Shown here: positions 42,752-51,765 of the stretch, one piece after another
Numbering within the stretch: the stretch's first letter is position 1
Layout of the letters: each line of letters begins with the position of its first letter
Source of the DNA: Deltaproteobacteria bacterium
Lineage (GTDB): Bacteria; Desulfobacterota; Desulfuromonadia; Geobacterales; Geobacteraceae
Assembly: GCA_009668975.1 (NCBI GenBank)
Contig: SBEG01000020.1
Coordinates: 1-64,000 of the forward strand
DNA length: 64,000 nt
Direction: 5' to 3'
Notes under the pieces: model-generated
What the model was told of the DNA's origin: nothing
Databases searched by the model: none
What the model saw: the letters and a program-made list of their open reading frames with translations, nothing else
Program-made: the position numbers and the translations under genes

Positions 42752-43495
42752 GTGGCTAAAAGTGACAGTGCCAGCAATATTGGTGATTTTCCGATTCCCG
42801 GAGCGGCTGAAATCCATCCCAAGGGGCTACTTGAGGCAATATCCTATATCGACCAGAACTTCGCAAACGAGATCGGCGGTTGCATCATCAACTCTCGATT
42901 CCTGAACATCAAGCAACGCATCGAGTTTATGGAGGTGGGCTTCAGGAGCTCATTCGTTTCGGGGCTGATATCGGCAGTACTGACTCCCATTGCAATCGGA
43001 GTACTGGAGCGATACATCCCAATGTTCGGTGATGCAACTCCTACCTTTATCGATCAAGCATCTGCTGTGCTGCTGGCGTTGTCGTTCTATGTCGGTTATG
43101 CCGTTTTCATAGCCAAAAGTGCGACATGCTACATCGGCGAGTACACGCGATCCATGGTAAGGAATCTACTTGGCGGAATGACGCTGGGTGCGGCATTGAA
43201 GGCTATCATTGTTTTCTTGGCCTTTCAGTCGATCTATTTTTTCGTAATGAGAGACAAGTATCTGGCCTGGTTGGCTTCCCAGTGTTACCGGGCACATATG
43301 AAGCAGGAAACCGTGGTCAAGGTATATACCTGGTTGCAGGGGTTCCGAGAAATCTTTCTCACGTCGGCTAATTTCGTAGTACTGACCACGATTATTTTTA
43401 CAGTCGTTCCATGGGTAGCCTACACATACGCAAAATTTCGTAACAAAAGGTTGTACAGGGCTGGAGTTGTGAAAATGGAAGTGCGAGCTTTCTAA
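42752..43495 (+). CDS. Polytopic inner-membrane protein of the tra operon
   Basis: Not recognised. 247 residues with a soluble N-terminus (about 1-60) and four to five membrane helices (about 70-235). GTG start at 42752, with GGAG upstream. Lies just before traG, within the operon, so a role in transfer or mating-pair formation is likely. TrbA- or TraQ-like functions are possible, without sequence support. Confidence 0.6.
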   Translation: MAKSDSASNIGDFPIPGAAEIHPKGLLEAISYIDQNFANEIGGCIINSRFLNIKQRIEFMEVGFRSSFVSGLISAVLTPIAIGVLERYIPMFGDATPTFIDQASAVLLALSFYVGYAVFIAKSATCYIGEYTRSMVRNLLGGMTLGAALKAIIVFLAFQSIYFFVMRDKYLAWLASQCYRAHMKQETVVKVYTWLQGFREIFLTSANFVVLTTIIFTVVPWVAYTYAKFRNKRLYRAGVVKMEVRAF

Positions 43496-43504
43496 GGAGG
43501 CACC

Positions 43505-46500
43505 ATGTCCCGTAGGTATACTGTTGCACTGCTGTCGATGATACTGCTTCTTGTCCCATCACTGGCCTTTGCGGTCGATATGGAATTCTATACTTACGGC
43601 GGGTTTGAAGCGGTCGTTGACGCGTTCACGCAGCTGACGATGATCTTCGGCGACAGCGCATATCAAACACTCTATTACACTGTCGTCGTATGCGGCATTG
43701 CCGGCGGGGCAACCGTTACATATGTGAAGCTGGTTTCCGGGATGAATACGAACATCTTGGGCTGGGCTCCCATCGCTGCCCTTGGAATCGTAATCTATCT
43801 GGGGCTATTCGTGCCCAAGGGAAACCTTACCATTTATGACCCTGTGTATAACAGATTTCAAACTGTTCCCAATGTGCCGAACGGGGTGGTGATAATAGCA
43901 GGCACGATGAACGCTATCGAGCGTGCGCTGGTGGACATCGTATCGAACTCAGCCAGTCCTACTGCTTACCAGACGCAGGCGGGAGGTAAGGGTTTTTTGG
44001 GGCTGCACAATTTGACGACGACACCGCTTACCGCGTCGAATACCAATTTGGATTCCTCGGTTACCAAATATATTGACGATTGCGTTTCCTTCGCGCTGAC
44101 TAATCCGGCATCGACTCTCACCGTGAATGAACTGAGAAAAACGACCGCCAGCTTCTCGACGTCACTGGCAAAAGCAGCAAATCCCGCCAATTTTACCGTC
44201 TATTATGATGCAGCAAACCCCAATGGTCAGACGATGTCCTGTCAAGCCGCCTGGACCGCGATAAGCGCAGCGATGACCCCGGCGCAGCTTATGGGAAACA
44301 CCGATGCTGTTTGCGCCACACTTGGCTACGACATCACCAACGCAGCAGAACGGATCCAGTGCCAATCCACGCTGTTTAACATTCAGAGTGCGGGAGGATT
44401 AGGTGCGGCATCCCTCGATACATTTGTGCAGCAGACCTACCTTTCCCAGAAACTTGACGAGATTTTTCGAAGTGGCAACAGCAGCGCTGCTACGAACTAT
44501 CAATTCATGATGAACGCTTCGGGGACAATGAAGGCTGCCAATGAGTGGCTTCCCTATCTACGGGCCGTACTAACGGCCATAGCTGTAGCACTTATTCCTT
44601 TCCTCACTATTTTCCTGCCAACACCGATTTGTGGTCGAGTTCTGGGGATGATGTTTGGATTGTTTGTCTGGCTTACCACGTGGGGCGTTACTGACGCAAT
44701 CATGCATCAATTTGCCATCAGCTATTCGAACAAGATGTGGCAACTGGTTCGCCAAAACGCGTTAGGAATGGACGCGCTCTACTTCTTCCCCGGGCAGACC
44801 GCGAAGATACTTGCCATGTTTGGGACCATGAGGATGGGAGGCCTAGTCCTGGCGACTGCTCTGACAGGGATGCTGGTCAAGTTCGGCGGTCATGCCATGG
44901 CGATGCTGGCCGGGAATATTACTGGCCAAATTCAAGGGGCAGGGACAGGGGGGGAACGACAGACTGCTGATCCGACAGGAAAGTCTCAGGCGATCAAGTC
45001 AAATGTCGATTCCGCTCCGACAATGGCCTGGGCAAATGGCCACTCTTATGCGGCTCGTACAGGTGAATCATGGGCGAAAATGGACAGTGGGACAGCGTCG
45101 TTCGAGCAGATGGCCAGCTCCTTTGGAGGCGCACGTGGCGTTTCACGGATGATGGCAGATGCGAATACCGGACTGACGGTAAAGCGTGGAGCTGAAGGCG
45201 CCGCAATGAAAGACGCTGGATTGCAGAAGTCCTTTGAATTGGCAAAGTTCGACTCTGCGGCGAATATTGCAAAAAATGAAAACGTCAAAGATGCATTTGA
45301 TGGGAACTCCGAAACTCTCGGGCATGTGAGGGCAGCAGGAGAGAAATCTATTGCTGACTTTGCAAAGTCACACGGATTCCATCCTGGGGAAGTTGCTTCA
45401 TCGGTCGCAAACTTTAAGACTGCCATGGGTTATACAGAAGCTCAAACAGCTAAGGAGTTGACCGGTTCGGCAAATACGATGGCTGCTGGCGAAAAAGTTG
45501 GTGTTGGAGCGGGATTTGGGGATGTAGCGAGCGCAAAACGTGCTGACCAGATACGCGCTGCCGCCAACCATGCAGCGCCGGCAAGTTGGAAGATCGATTC
45601 TAGCCTTTGGGACAGCAAGAACAATGAGCTCACCTCGCTCGGCACTGGAAAGTTTATTTCTGCTATGCAGGGAGTAGGGATAGATTTCGCGACCGATCAT
45701 GGACACGGTACTATGGACCTCAACAGTAGTGGGGATTTAGCACGTTCCTCCGAAGTAGGAACATACGCTGGAAACGAGTCTACAGCGATGGAGGCCCGTG
45801 CGAGGTCGCTTGAGATGGCCGGTTTCCAGAAAGAAGCGGATGCAGTGAGGGCATTTGCAGCATCGGGACATGGATTTAGTTATGGAGAGATGAGTGATGC
45901 TCAAGGTGGAACTGTCGGTTTTGAGGCTACACGAGGTGGGACTGTTTCCGACACAGACCTGGCCAAGTCGACCAAGGGTAGGCAATCATGGTCTGGTTCG
46001 AGCGTTGAAAGAGTAAAAAGGAATACTGACACTGTTGATATTGGGCCACGAATTGATATCGGAGCAAAATCAAGAGAAGGTGACGTGGCAACCATTGAAA
46101 ACTATAAAGGTAAAATGGGCGATACAGATTTTACGGCTGCAACTGTTGATATGCGTGGCAACACTTTTACTGCCTACGGCCATATAAGAGGGGAGGGATG
46201 GGGAAGTGTAAGTGGTCAATCTTGGACTGATGATAAGGGCCAAAGACAATTCCTGGTGGAGAAAAGCGTGAACGATGGGCAAAGAGAAACCACGCCTGGC
46301 GCTGCTCTGGGTACTGTTCTTAATAGAGGAACTGTGCCTGCAAGTAGTATGAGAGACGATCAGGCGAGATATTCCTTTGCAGCAGCTTTCGTGTCTGAAA
46401 TGCAAAAATCGAGAACCGAGTCATATGAAGGTTCGAGTATATCAAGTGTTGGCATAAGCGGATCATTAGGGGTCAAGGTCGCTGGTAATGGGGTTGCAGG

Positions 46501-46723
46501 TTCGAGTGAAATACGTCATCTCGATAACACGAAGGAATCCATAAATAAACAAATGAAAGCGGCACTTAAGATCATGTTCAAACATAATAACGATGATGCT
46601 GGCAGGCGGGCAACTGCCGCCGAATTGCAGAGCCTTTTTGATGGCAATGCTCGTAATTCCAGTACGTATGGAACGGAAGGTTTGACGAATTTTCATGCAG
46701 CACAACCATGGTCTCGAAGATGA
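43505..46723 (+). CDS. traG: TraG, mating-pair stabilisation and pilus assembly protein
   Basis: 1072 residues. The N-terminal third is a polytopic membrane domain (TraG-N; VDMEFYTYGGFEAVVDAFTQ at about 25-44, then helices up to about residue 480). The C-terminal ~580 residues form a long hydrophilic periplasmic region rich in Gly, Ser and Asp with repeated SxxGxGxG-like stretches. In F (938 residues) the N-terminus is needed for pilus formation and the C-terminal part for mating-pair stabilisation and entry exclusion by TraS. AAGGAGG upstream of the ATG. Confidence 0.92.
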   Translation: MSRRYTVALLSMILLLVPSLAFAVDMEFYTYGGFEAVVDAFTQLTMIFGDSAYQTLYYTVVVCGIAGGATVTYVKLVSGMNTNILGWAPIAALGIVIYLGLFVPKGNLTIYDPVYNRFQTVPNVPNGVVIIAGTMNAIERALVDIVSNSASPTAYQTQAGGKGFLGLHNLTTTPLTASNTNLDSSVTKYIDDCVSFALTNPASTLTVNELRKTTASFSTSLAKAANPANFTVYYDAANPNGQTMSCQAAWTAISAAMTPAQLMGNTDAVCATLGYDITNAAERIQCQSTLFNIQSAGGLGAASLDTFVQQTYLSQKLDEIFRSGNSSAATNYQFMMNASGTMKAANEWLPYLRAVLTAIAVALIPFLTIFLPTPICGRVLGMMFGLFVWLTTWGVTDAIMHQFAISYSNKMWQLVRQNALGMDALYFFPGQTAKILAMFGTMRMGGLVLATALTGMLVKFGGHAMAMLAGNITGQIQGAGTGGERQTADPTGKSQAIKSNVDSAPTMAWANGHSYAARTGESWAKMDSGTASFEQMASSFGGARGVSRMMADANTGLTVKRGAEGAAMKDAGLQKSFELAKFDSAANIAKNENVKDAFDGNSETLGHVRAAGEKSIADFAKSHGFHPGEVASSVANFKTAMGYTEAQTAKELTGSANTMAAGEKVGVGAGFGDVASAKRADQIRAAANHAAPASWKIDSSLWDSKNNELTSLGTGKFISAMQGVGIDFATDHGHGTMDLNSSGDLARSSEVGTYAGNESTAMEARARSLEMAGFQKEADAVRAFAASGHGFSYGEMSDAQGGTVGFEATRGGTVSDTDLAKSTKGRQSWSGSSVERVKRNTDTVDIGPRIDIGAKSREGDVATIENYKGKMGDTDFTAATVDMRGNTFTAYGHIRGEGWGSVSGQSWTDDKGQRQFLVEKSVNDGQRETTPGAALGTVLNRGTVPASSMRDDQARYSFAAAFVSEMQKSRTESYEGSSISSVGISGSLGVKVAGNGVAGSSEIRHLDNTKESINKQMKAALKIMFKHNNDDAGRRATAAELQSLFDGNARNSSTYGTEGLTNFHAAQPWSRR

Positions 46724-46742
46724 TGAATAAACAGGAGGAGTA

Positions 46743-47195
46743 ATGGAAGCAAGAGTATCTTTTGACGTTCGTCGGTTTCCGTGCATACCAAAGCCAACCA
46801 ACAGAAAGGCTGCTACAACAAAATCAGAGATTCTCGCACGAGGAGGGAGTTTCTACAGATTCTCCATAAATGGCTGCTCCAGCAGCATTGAACTTGAAGA
46901 ATATCTGCTCAAGCAGTTTGGATTGAGTGAAAATAGCATACTTTCGGCAATTGACGTCCTTTCGGAGGCAACAGATCAGGAGGATGGAACAAAAAACAGG
47001 GATGTTTGGGGGGTATATGAATTGGTAAATGGCAAGGAAACAATTACATTTACCGGCTTTGCCTTTACGGAAGAAGAACTTGCCAGAAAAAGCGAACTTT
47101 TTCTGGCAAGTATCAGAGAAATGAAGGGATTCCTGGAAAAGTCACTTGCGTCTGCCGGCAGAGGAATGGTTGGTGATGAAATCTGGAAGGTATGA
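46743..47195 (+). CDS. Hypothetical protein after traG
   Basis: Not recognised. 150 residues, soluble, no signal peptide; helical C-terminal third. CAGGAGGAG leader precedes the ATG, 19 bases after traG. In F the genes traS and traT (exclusion) follow traG, but this product has no membrane segments like TraS and no lipobox like TraT. It is the last gene of the rightward operon. Confidence 0.6.
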   Translation: MEARVSFDVRRFPCIPKPTNRKAATTKSEILARGGSFYRFSINGCSSSIELEEYLLKQFGLSENSILSAIDVLSEATDQEDGTKNRDVWGVYELVNGKETITFTGFAFTEEELARKSELFLASIREMKGFLEKSLASAGRGMVGDEIWKV

Positions 47196-47229
47196 TATCT
47201 CCTGACATTCTGATAGATAGTTGCCTCTG

Positions 47230-47586
47230 TCATTTATCAGGAGTGTAGTAGTAATTCCCTGAAACATTGCAATTCATCGGATCTGAAATAAAATCAGGCT
47301 TTTCGTCAAGCCACTTATCATCAACCTTTAGGCCCTTTCTCACTATCTTTCGATTATGCCTGTAACAAAGGGCCATAACCGAAATAAAAAATAGAGAGAA
47401 GAAAATATTGCCAGCATTATCAGAGACAAATTGCTGTGCAGCACTTGAGGTTATAAAGTTCAGGAATTCCGGCAGAATTTCTTTGAAATTGACGTTTTTC
47501 GATAGTTTAATAAAAGCGAAAACACCTGCTGACAGGATGAAAACCACGATGACAATTTTCCAGATTGATTTTTTTTTGCAAGCCAT
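47230..47586 (-). CDS. Small two-helix membrane protein, convergent to the tra operon
   Basis: Not recognised. 118 residues from the ATG at 47586, which has GAAAGGAAA upstream. It begins with a basic stretch and a membrane helix (about 8-26), and has a second helix (about 60-77) and a polar tail. Its convergence with the traG-side genes and position at the operon end make exclusion or immunity a possibility, but nothing shows it. Confidence 0.55.
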   Translation of the reverse strand: MACKKKSIWKIVIVVFILSAGVFAFIKLSKNVNFKEILPEFLNFITSSAAQQFVSDNAGNIFFSLFFISVMALCYRHNRKIVRKGLKVDDKWLDEKPDFISDPMNCNVSGNYYYTPDK

Positions 47587-47632
47587 AGAGATTTCCTTTC
47601 TCAGTGAGGGGGCATGTTGATTCCCCTTCTGT

Positions 47633-47761
47633 GGGCGACGGTAGCGAGACAGGAAGACCATAGCCCGTCGCCCGCCCGTAACGTTCTATGCACGGGCCTC
47701 CTTAATGGGACTTCCTGGGAATTGCGACAGGTCCCCGGCTACGTGCCGCCCCCCTGTCGCA
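47633..47761. other. Run of three GC-rich hairpins
   Basis: Three successive inverted repeats: a perfect 9-bp stem (47633-47641 with 47665-47673), a perfect 6-bp stem (47674-47679 with 47692-47697), and a perfect 9-bp stem (47723-47731 with 47753-47761). They lie between the end of the tra region and the IS200/IS605 element in sequence otherwise AT-rich. This could be a structured RNA, the oriT, or a recombination site; no gene fits here. Confidence 0.55.
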
Positions 47762-47981
47762 CCCAGACAGCATATAAAAATACTCAATTTAGTGAGATAT
47801 TTAAACAAATTAACTAATTATTCTAAATCATCTTATGATATTATTGTCAAGGGCTTTTCCGAAGACCCGCTCTGGACAAGGTTTTTTAACTTTCTCGACA
47901 GGAAGTCCCCTTCCGTGAGGGAGGGGATGAAAGGCGGAATTTGCCGTTGACTTTATTCGGTTCTGTAATATATTTCATCAC

Positions 47982-48392
47982 ATGAAATACTCAAACGACA
48001 AGGGTTCACACTCAATATACAATCTTCAGTTCCACTATGTCGCCTGCGTCAAATACCGGCGAAAAGTGTTGACTGAAACCGTGTCAGCCCGACTCAAAGA
48101 AATTAACCTGTCGGTAGCCGCCGAAGTTGGTGCGACCATCATCGAACAAGAAACGGATCGAGATCATATCCATATTCTGTTTAGCGCCAAGCCACAGATC
48201 CAGCTTTCTAAGTTCATCAACTCCTTGAAGTCCGTTTCAGCCCGATTATTGTTCCGGGAATTCCCCGAACTGAAAGAAAAATTATGGGGTGGTGCGTTCT
48301 GGAGTCCATCGTATTTTCTGGCCTCAACCGGCCAAGTCACCCTTGATGTATTAAAACGCTATGTCGAGAACCAGAATGCGAAAAACCTATAA
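47982..48392 (+). CDS. tnpA: TnpA, Y1 HUH transposase
   Basis: 136-residue single-strand transposase of IS200/IS605. The HUH motif is H62-I-H64 and the catalytic tyrosine is Y127 (KRYVENQ), at the same position as in the well-studied IS608 enzyme. All core features are intact, so the element may still be active. Overlaps tnpB by 17 bases. Confidence 0.93.
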   Translation: MKYSNDKGSHSIYNLQFHYVACVKYRRKVLTETVSARLKEINLSVAAEVGATIIEQETDRDHIHILFSAKPQIQLSKFINSLKSVSARLLFREFPELKEKLWGGAFWSPSYFLASTGQVTLDVLKRYVENQNAKNL

Positions 48393-49545
48393 ATACCGGC
48401 TATACCCATCGAAGACCCAGGAGGCAAAACTACTTGCCACACTGGAGGTTTGCCGCATCCTGTTCAACTCTTGCCTGGTGGATCGAAAGTGTCACTACGA
48501 GTCCACCGGCAAGGGGCTTTCACGGATCAGGCAGCAGGAGATCTTGGCTGCCGACAAAAAGCGGGTGTTACTGCTCAAGGAAGTCCACTCTCAGGTGTTG
48601 CAGGATGTACTATTCCGTGTAGACAGGGCTTACCAGGGGTTCTTCCGCCGCCTGTCTGAAAAACATGGCAAAACTGGGTATCCCCGGTTCAAATCAGAGG
48701 GCCGATACGACAGCATCACCTACCCGCAGGAACCGGGTTTCAAAATCGAAGAAGGCAAGCTCAAACTCTCCAAGATTGGCCACTTGAAGATCAAGATGCA
48801 CCGGGCCGTTGCCGGCCAGGTCAAGACTTGTACCATCCGCAAAGACGGCAACCATTGGTATACCTGCTTCTCGGTCGAGTACGAACCAGAAAAAAGACCG
48901 GTGCCGACCAAGGCTGTCGGTATTGACGTGGGTCTGAAATCTTTTGCGACCTTGTCTGATGGAACCGAGATCACCAACCCGAAACACCTTCGCAAGGCAG
49001 AGGCCAAGCTGAAACGTGTGCAACGGTCGCTCTCCCGAAAGAAGAAGGGCGGCGGTAATCGAATGGAGGCAAAACAAGCTGTAGCCAAACTCCACCGCAA
49101 GGTGCGGAATCAGCGCCTGGACTTCCACCACAAGGAAGCCCGGAAGATCGTCAACAACTTCGGGCTGATCGTGGCCGAAGATCTGAAGATCAAAAACATG
49201 GTGCGAAACCGTCACTTATCAAAGAGCATATCAGACGCGGGATGGGGAAACTTTCTCCTGTTGCTGGCAAGCAAAGCGGAAGAAGCTGGCTGCCGGTTTG
49301 AGAAGGTTGATCCTTGCCATACAAGCGTCAACTGCAGCTGTTGTGGTAGCAAGGTGCCCAAAACCCTTGCCTCAAGAACTCACCGCTGTCCGTCATGCGG
49401 TCTAGTGCTGAGTCGTGACCACAACGCTGCCATAAATATTCTGCAAAGAGCTACCGCAGGAACTGCGGAAAGTTACGCCTGGGGAGAGCCGGCGCTGTCA
49501 GGCCACTCGCTGAACCAGGAAGCCATGTTGCTTGCGGCATGGTAG
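48376..49545 (+). CDS. tnpB: TnpB RNA-guided nuclease
   Basis: 389 residues from the ATG at 48376 (MRKTYKYRLYP, the usual TnpB opening). RuvC acidic residues D184 (GIDVGLKS), E268 (VAEDL) and D348 (SRDHNAA), and a zinc ribbon C320/C323 with C338/C341 are all intact. TnpB cuts at the donor site using a guide RNA from the element's right end, favouring element retention. A guide RNA would span the 3' end of this gene and the sequence just after 49545. Confidence 0.92.
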   Translation: MRKTYKYRLYPSKTQEAKLLATLEVCRILFNSCLVDRKCHYESTGKGLSRIRQQEILAADKKRVLLLKEVHSQVLQDVLFRVDRAYQGFFRRLSEKHGKTGYPRFKSEGRYDSITYPQEPGFKIEEGKLKLSKIGHLKIKMHRAVAGQVKTCTIRKDGNHWYTCFSVEYEPEKRPVPTKAVGIDVGLKSFATLSDGTEITNPKHLRKAEAKLKRVQRSLSRKKKGGGNRMEAKQAVAKLHRKVRNQRLDFHHKEARKIVNNFGLIVAEDLKIKNMVRNRHLSKSISDAGWGNFLLLLASKAEEAGCRFEKVDPCHTSVNCSCCGSKVPKTLASRTHRCPSCGLVLSRDHNAAINILQRATAGTAESYAWGEPALSGHSLNQEAMLLAAW

Positions 49546-49560
49546 TTCACGGAGAGCTAC

Positions 49561-49881
49561 GTGTCGTCAATGAACCCGAAAATTGCCAGCGCTTGGGTTG
49601 AAAAGAATCGGAAAACTGTCTGTCGGAAAGGAGCCCGATCTCTAAAGTTTTCGCCGGCCAGCCCTATTGATTTCGCCCAAGTTGCTCATAAAACAGCTTT
49701 GCAGATTGCAAAAGGTACGGCAGACATGGACTTGTTCGAGCGAAACTTCTGGCCACGATATTTCGATATGCTGAGCAATAGGGAGTCACATGGTAATCTT
49801 TTGATTATCGACGATGGCGGAGATCTGACTGCCATAATTATTGAGGATCTTTCTGATGGGAGAACTGCAGCCGGAATCTAA
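49561..49881 (+). CDS. Hypothetical small protein
   Basis: Not recognised. 106 residues, no signal peptide. Starts with GTG at 49561 (GGAG 5 bases before) or ATG at 49570; the choice is uncertain. A C-terminal LLIIDDGGDLTAIIIEDL stretch suggests a beta-rich end. It overlaps the WGR-domain gene by 26 bases, so the two are likely co-translated. Close to the IS200/IS605 right end; it may have lost upstream promoter sequence to the insertion. Confidence 0.45.
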   Translation: MSSMNPKIASAWVEKNRKTVCRKGARSLKFSPASPIDFAQVAHKTALQIAKGTADMDLFERNFWPRYFDMLSNRESHGNLLIIDDGGDLTAIIIEDLSDGRTAAGI

Positions 49882-50230
49882 TGGAAGTGATAGATTCAGC
49901 GGGTGGGGCATGTGCGAGATGCTTTGCATCCAGCCAGAAATTAATCGAAAACGATTCTATCGCATTGAGGTCCTACAAGGTCTTTTCTCGCCTATGGTAA
50001 TCAGGTCCTGGGGGAGAATCGGTTGCAGGATCCGTGAGAAGGTTTTCTTCCACGAAGATATGTCGAGTGCGTTGGCAAGTGCCAACAAACTTTACCAAAG
50101 GAAGGTCAAGAGAGGTTACCAGGAATCCTCCATTGACGGCGGGGTGGCGGTACGCTCAACGCAGGTACAGCACAAAACTCTTTCGCGTAAAAGGGCTACT
50201 CCCAACAACGAGCCTATGTTGCCTTTTTGA
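49856..50230 (+). CDS. Stand-alone WGR-domain protein
   Basis: 124 residues. The middle (about 35-85) matches the WGR domain, named for its conserved Trp-Gly-Arg: FYRIEVLQ, then RSWGRIG, then SALASANKLYQRKVKRGY. WGR domains bind nucleic acid and occur in PARPs, in MolR-type proteins and as small stand-alone proteins on plasmids. The rest is basic and Ser/Thr-rich. Probably a DNA-associated accessory protein; exact role unknown. Confidence 0.75.
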   Translation: MGELQPESNGSDRFSGWGMCEMLCIQPEINRKRFYRIEVLQGLFSPMVIRSWGRIGCRIREKVFFHEDMSSALASANKLYQRKVKRGYQESSIDGGVAVRSTQVQHKTLSRKRATPNNEPMLPF

Positions 50231-50382
50231 TGAAAAATCTAGCAAAATGGTATTTCTTCCAAGACCACGGCAACTTGGCACCAATAGGATTGCCCGGATT
50301 GGGAGGTTTTCCACACAGCTTGTTGAAAAGAAGGATTGTTTTGCAAAGTCGTATCCTGTGAAGGTTTTTGAACGGAGCAAAA

Positions 50383-50643
50383 ATGATGACATTTTTAGAC
50401 AAGACCAACCCAGATGTTGTTTTCCAGTCCAGCTATCATGAAATCCCTTATGAGGTCAAGGTCTGGGATGTCCCTGAGGGGATAGCTCTTAGCATCACAG
50501 AATACGTTACTTTTGATCGAATGGTTCTTTCGATTACTCCGGAAATGTCCCACGCTAAGGCGCAAGTTATTACTCGTGCAGAATATGGCAAGTGTCTCCT
50601 TGAAGCTGCTCGGCGGTTGCATAAGCTCAGCAGGCCAGATTAA
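50383..50643 (+). CDS. Hypothetical small protein
   Basis: Not recognised. 86 residues, soluble. An ATG at 50383 with GGAG 5 bases upstream is preferred. No motifs. Small orphan gene upstream of the hipB-like remnant. Confidence 0.45.
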   Translation: MMTFLDKTNPDVVFQSSYHEIPYEVKVWDVPEGIALSITEYVTFDRMVLSITPEMSHAKAQVITRAEYGKCLLEAARRLHKLSRPD

Positions 50644-50702
50644 CATCTAGCTGAAGCAATATGTAACGATAAATATAATTTTCAAAATGCCGATATATTG
50701 TA

Positions 50703-50718
50703 AATGGTAATTACCATT
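50703..50718. promoter_or_regulatory. Perfect palindromic operator before the hipB-like gene
   Basis: AATGGTAATTACCATT is a perfect 16-base palindrome ending directly before the ATG of the broken XRE regulator. XRE/HipB antitoxins bind such sites to repress their own operon, so this is its probable former operator. Confidence 0.65.
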
Positions 50719-51010
50719 ATGGCCAAAAGAACAGTTACTATTTACCCAGCATCGAAGGCTTTGGGCAGCGACTCAAGGATGCACGGCTTCGGCGTCGCTT
50801 TTCTATGGAGACAGTTTGTTCCAGAGCTGATATTTCGCGTCCAACACTCTACAAGGTCGAGAATGGGAATCCCTCCGTTTCCATCGGTATTTACGTCCAG
50901 GTACTGCGAGTTTTGGGATTGCTGGAAGATTTGTCACTTATTGCATAGAAAGATGTACTGGGGCGTCGGCTGCAAGACGAATCACTTCCTCAGCGGAAAA
51001 GGGCTCCGCG
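50719..51010 (+). pseudogene. HipB-like XRE regulator, frameshifted and with a nonsense codon
   Basis: The frame starting at 50719 opens with MAKRTVTIYPAS, then similarity jumps to another frame (a one-base loss near 50754) that encodes FGQRLKDARLRRRFSMETV and continues as a clear XRE helix-turn-helix: SRADISRPTLYKVENGNPS. A TAG at 50946-50948 interrupts it, after which the same frame still resembles the family tail (GRRLQDE...KRAPRKK). HipB is the antitoxin/repressor of hipBA; no hipA follows, its place being taken by convergent vapBC. Two lesions make it a pseudogene. Confidence 0.75.
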
Positions 51011-51044
51011 TAAAAAATTCCCGGCGGGAGAAGTTGATAAAAGA

Positions 51045-51446
51045 TCAAACTGTCCAATCGAGAAGAGTGAGCCTGGGGATTCGGCTGAATTCACGAATGT
51101 TATTTGTGACCAGATTCACCCCCAGTGACACGGCATGAGCAGCAATAAGCATATCCATTGCACCAATGGGAGTCCCTGCCAATTCCAAGGCTGCTCGAAT
51201 ATCACCGTAAGCCTGGGCAGCAATATCATCAAATGAGATAACTTCCAAAGGGATAATAAACTCATCAAGGGCGCTGGCGTTTTTCTCTGCATACTTGCTT
51301 TTTGAGACACCATAGCGCAGTTCAGCGAGGGTGATGGAAGAGATGCCGATGTCGCCAACTTGATACTCGAGAAAGTGCTTCAGTACGGGTTCAGGCTTCC
51401 GCTTTATAATGTAAATGCATATATTGGTATCGAGCATCAGCTTCAT
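51045..51446 (-). CDS. vapC: VapC toxin, PIN-domain ribonuclease
   Basis: 133-residue PIN nuclease. The acidic quartet is visible: D6 (MLDTNICIY), E42 (LAELRYG), the mid-protein DDIAAQAYG region, and D97-M-D-type (GAMDMLIAAHA). It cleaves tRNA or rRNA when released from VapB. The ATG touches the last base of the vapB stop (ATGA overlap), the classic toxin-antitoxin layout. Intact and probably aids plasmid stability. Confidence 0.9.
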   Translation of the reverse strand: MKLMLDTNICIYIIKRKPEPVLKHFLEYQVGDIGISSITLAELRYGVSKSKYAEKNASALDEFIIPLEVISFDDIAAQAYGDIRAALELAGTPIGAMDMLIAAHAVSLGVNLVTNNIREFSRIPRLTLLDWTV

Positions 51447-51673
51447 CAGAATTCCTCCCGATCATCTAGCTCTGGCTGGTGACGTTCTGTCATGAAATCG
51501 CGGGAAAACTTCTTAAGGCTGCCGAAAAGGGAACTCCACGAGTCGCTACGTGGAATCAACTGAACTACATTCCCGCATTTTTTTATGAAAACTTCAGTGT
51601 CGTCGAAGCGGAACTCTTTGGGAAGCCTGACAGCCTGACTTTGTCCATTATGAAAGATTTTTGCGGTCTTCAT
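51446..51673 (-). CDS. vapB: VapB antitoxin (AbrB/SpoVT-type)
   Basis: 75 residues. The N-terminal [19 protein letters not shown] block is the swapped-hairpin DNA-binding domain of VapB antitoxins; the acidic C-terminal tail would wrap VapC. GGAGG stands upstream of the ATG. The divergent gap to the nuclease gene contains TTAAAG...CTTTAA (51703-51720), a possible operator. Confidence 0.9.
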   Translation of the reverse strand: MKTAKIFHNGQSQAVRLPKEFRFDDTEVFIKKCGNVVQLIPRSDSWSSLFGSLKKFSRDFMTERHQPELDDREEF

Positions 51674-51702
51674 TGTTATTCCTCCGTTCCGGAAATATAT
51701 AT

Positions 51703-51720
51703 TTAAAGTCTATACTTTAA
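51703..51720. promoter_or_regulatory. Possible vapBC operator
   Basis: An inverted repeat TTAAAG/CTTTAA with a six-base centre lies 30 bases before vapB. Short, so supported mainly by its position. Confidence 0.3.
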
Positions 51721-51765
51721 CCGGCATTCTTGCAAGTCATTATTTTGTTCCGGAGTTAGTTCGCT

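Larger units (their letters stand above)
47895..49560 (+). mobile_element. IS200/IS605-family insertion sequence, apparently complete
   Basis: A left-end imperfect hairpin (47907-47914 with 47919-47926, 8-bp stem with one wobble) precedes overlapping tnpA and tnpB genes, both intact. The right end is not sharply defined but should lie shortly after 49545. The element differs in sequence from the copy at 7332-8640. IS200/IS605 elements move as single strands at stem-loop ends without target duplication, so no flanking repeat is expected. Confidence 0.8.
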
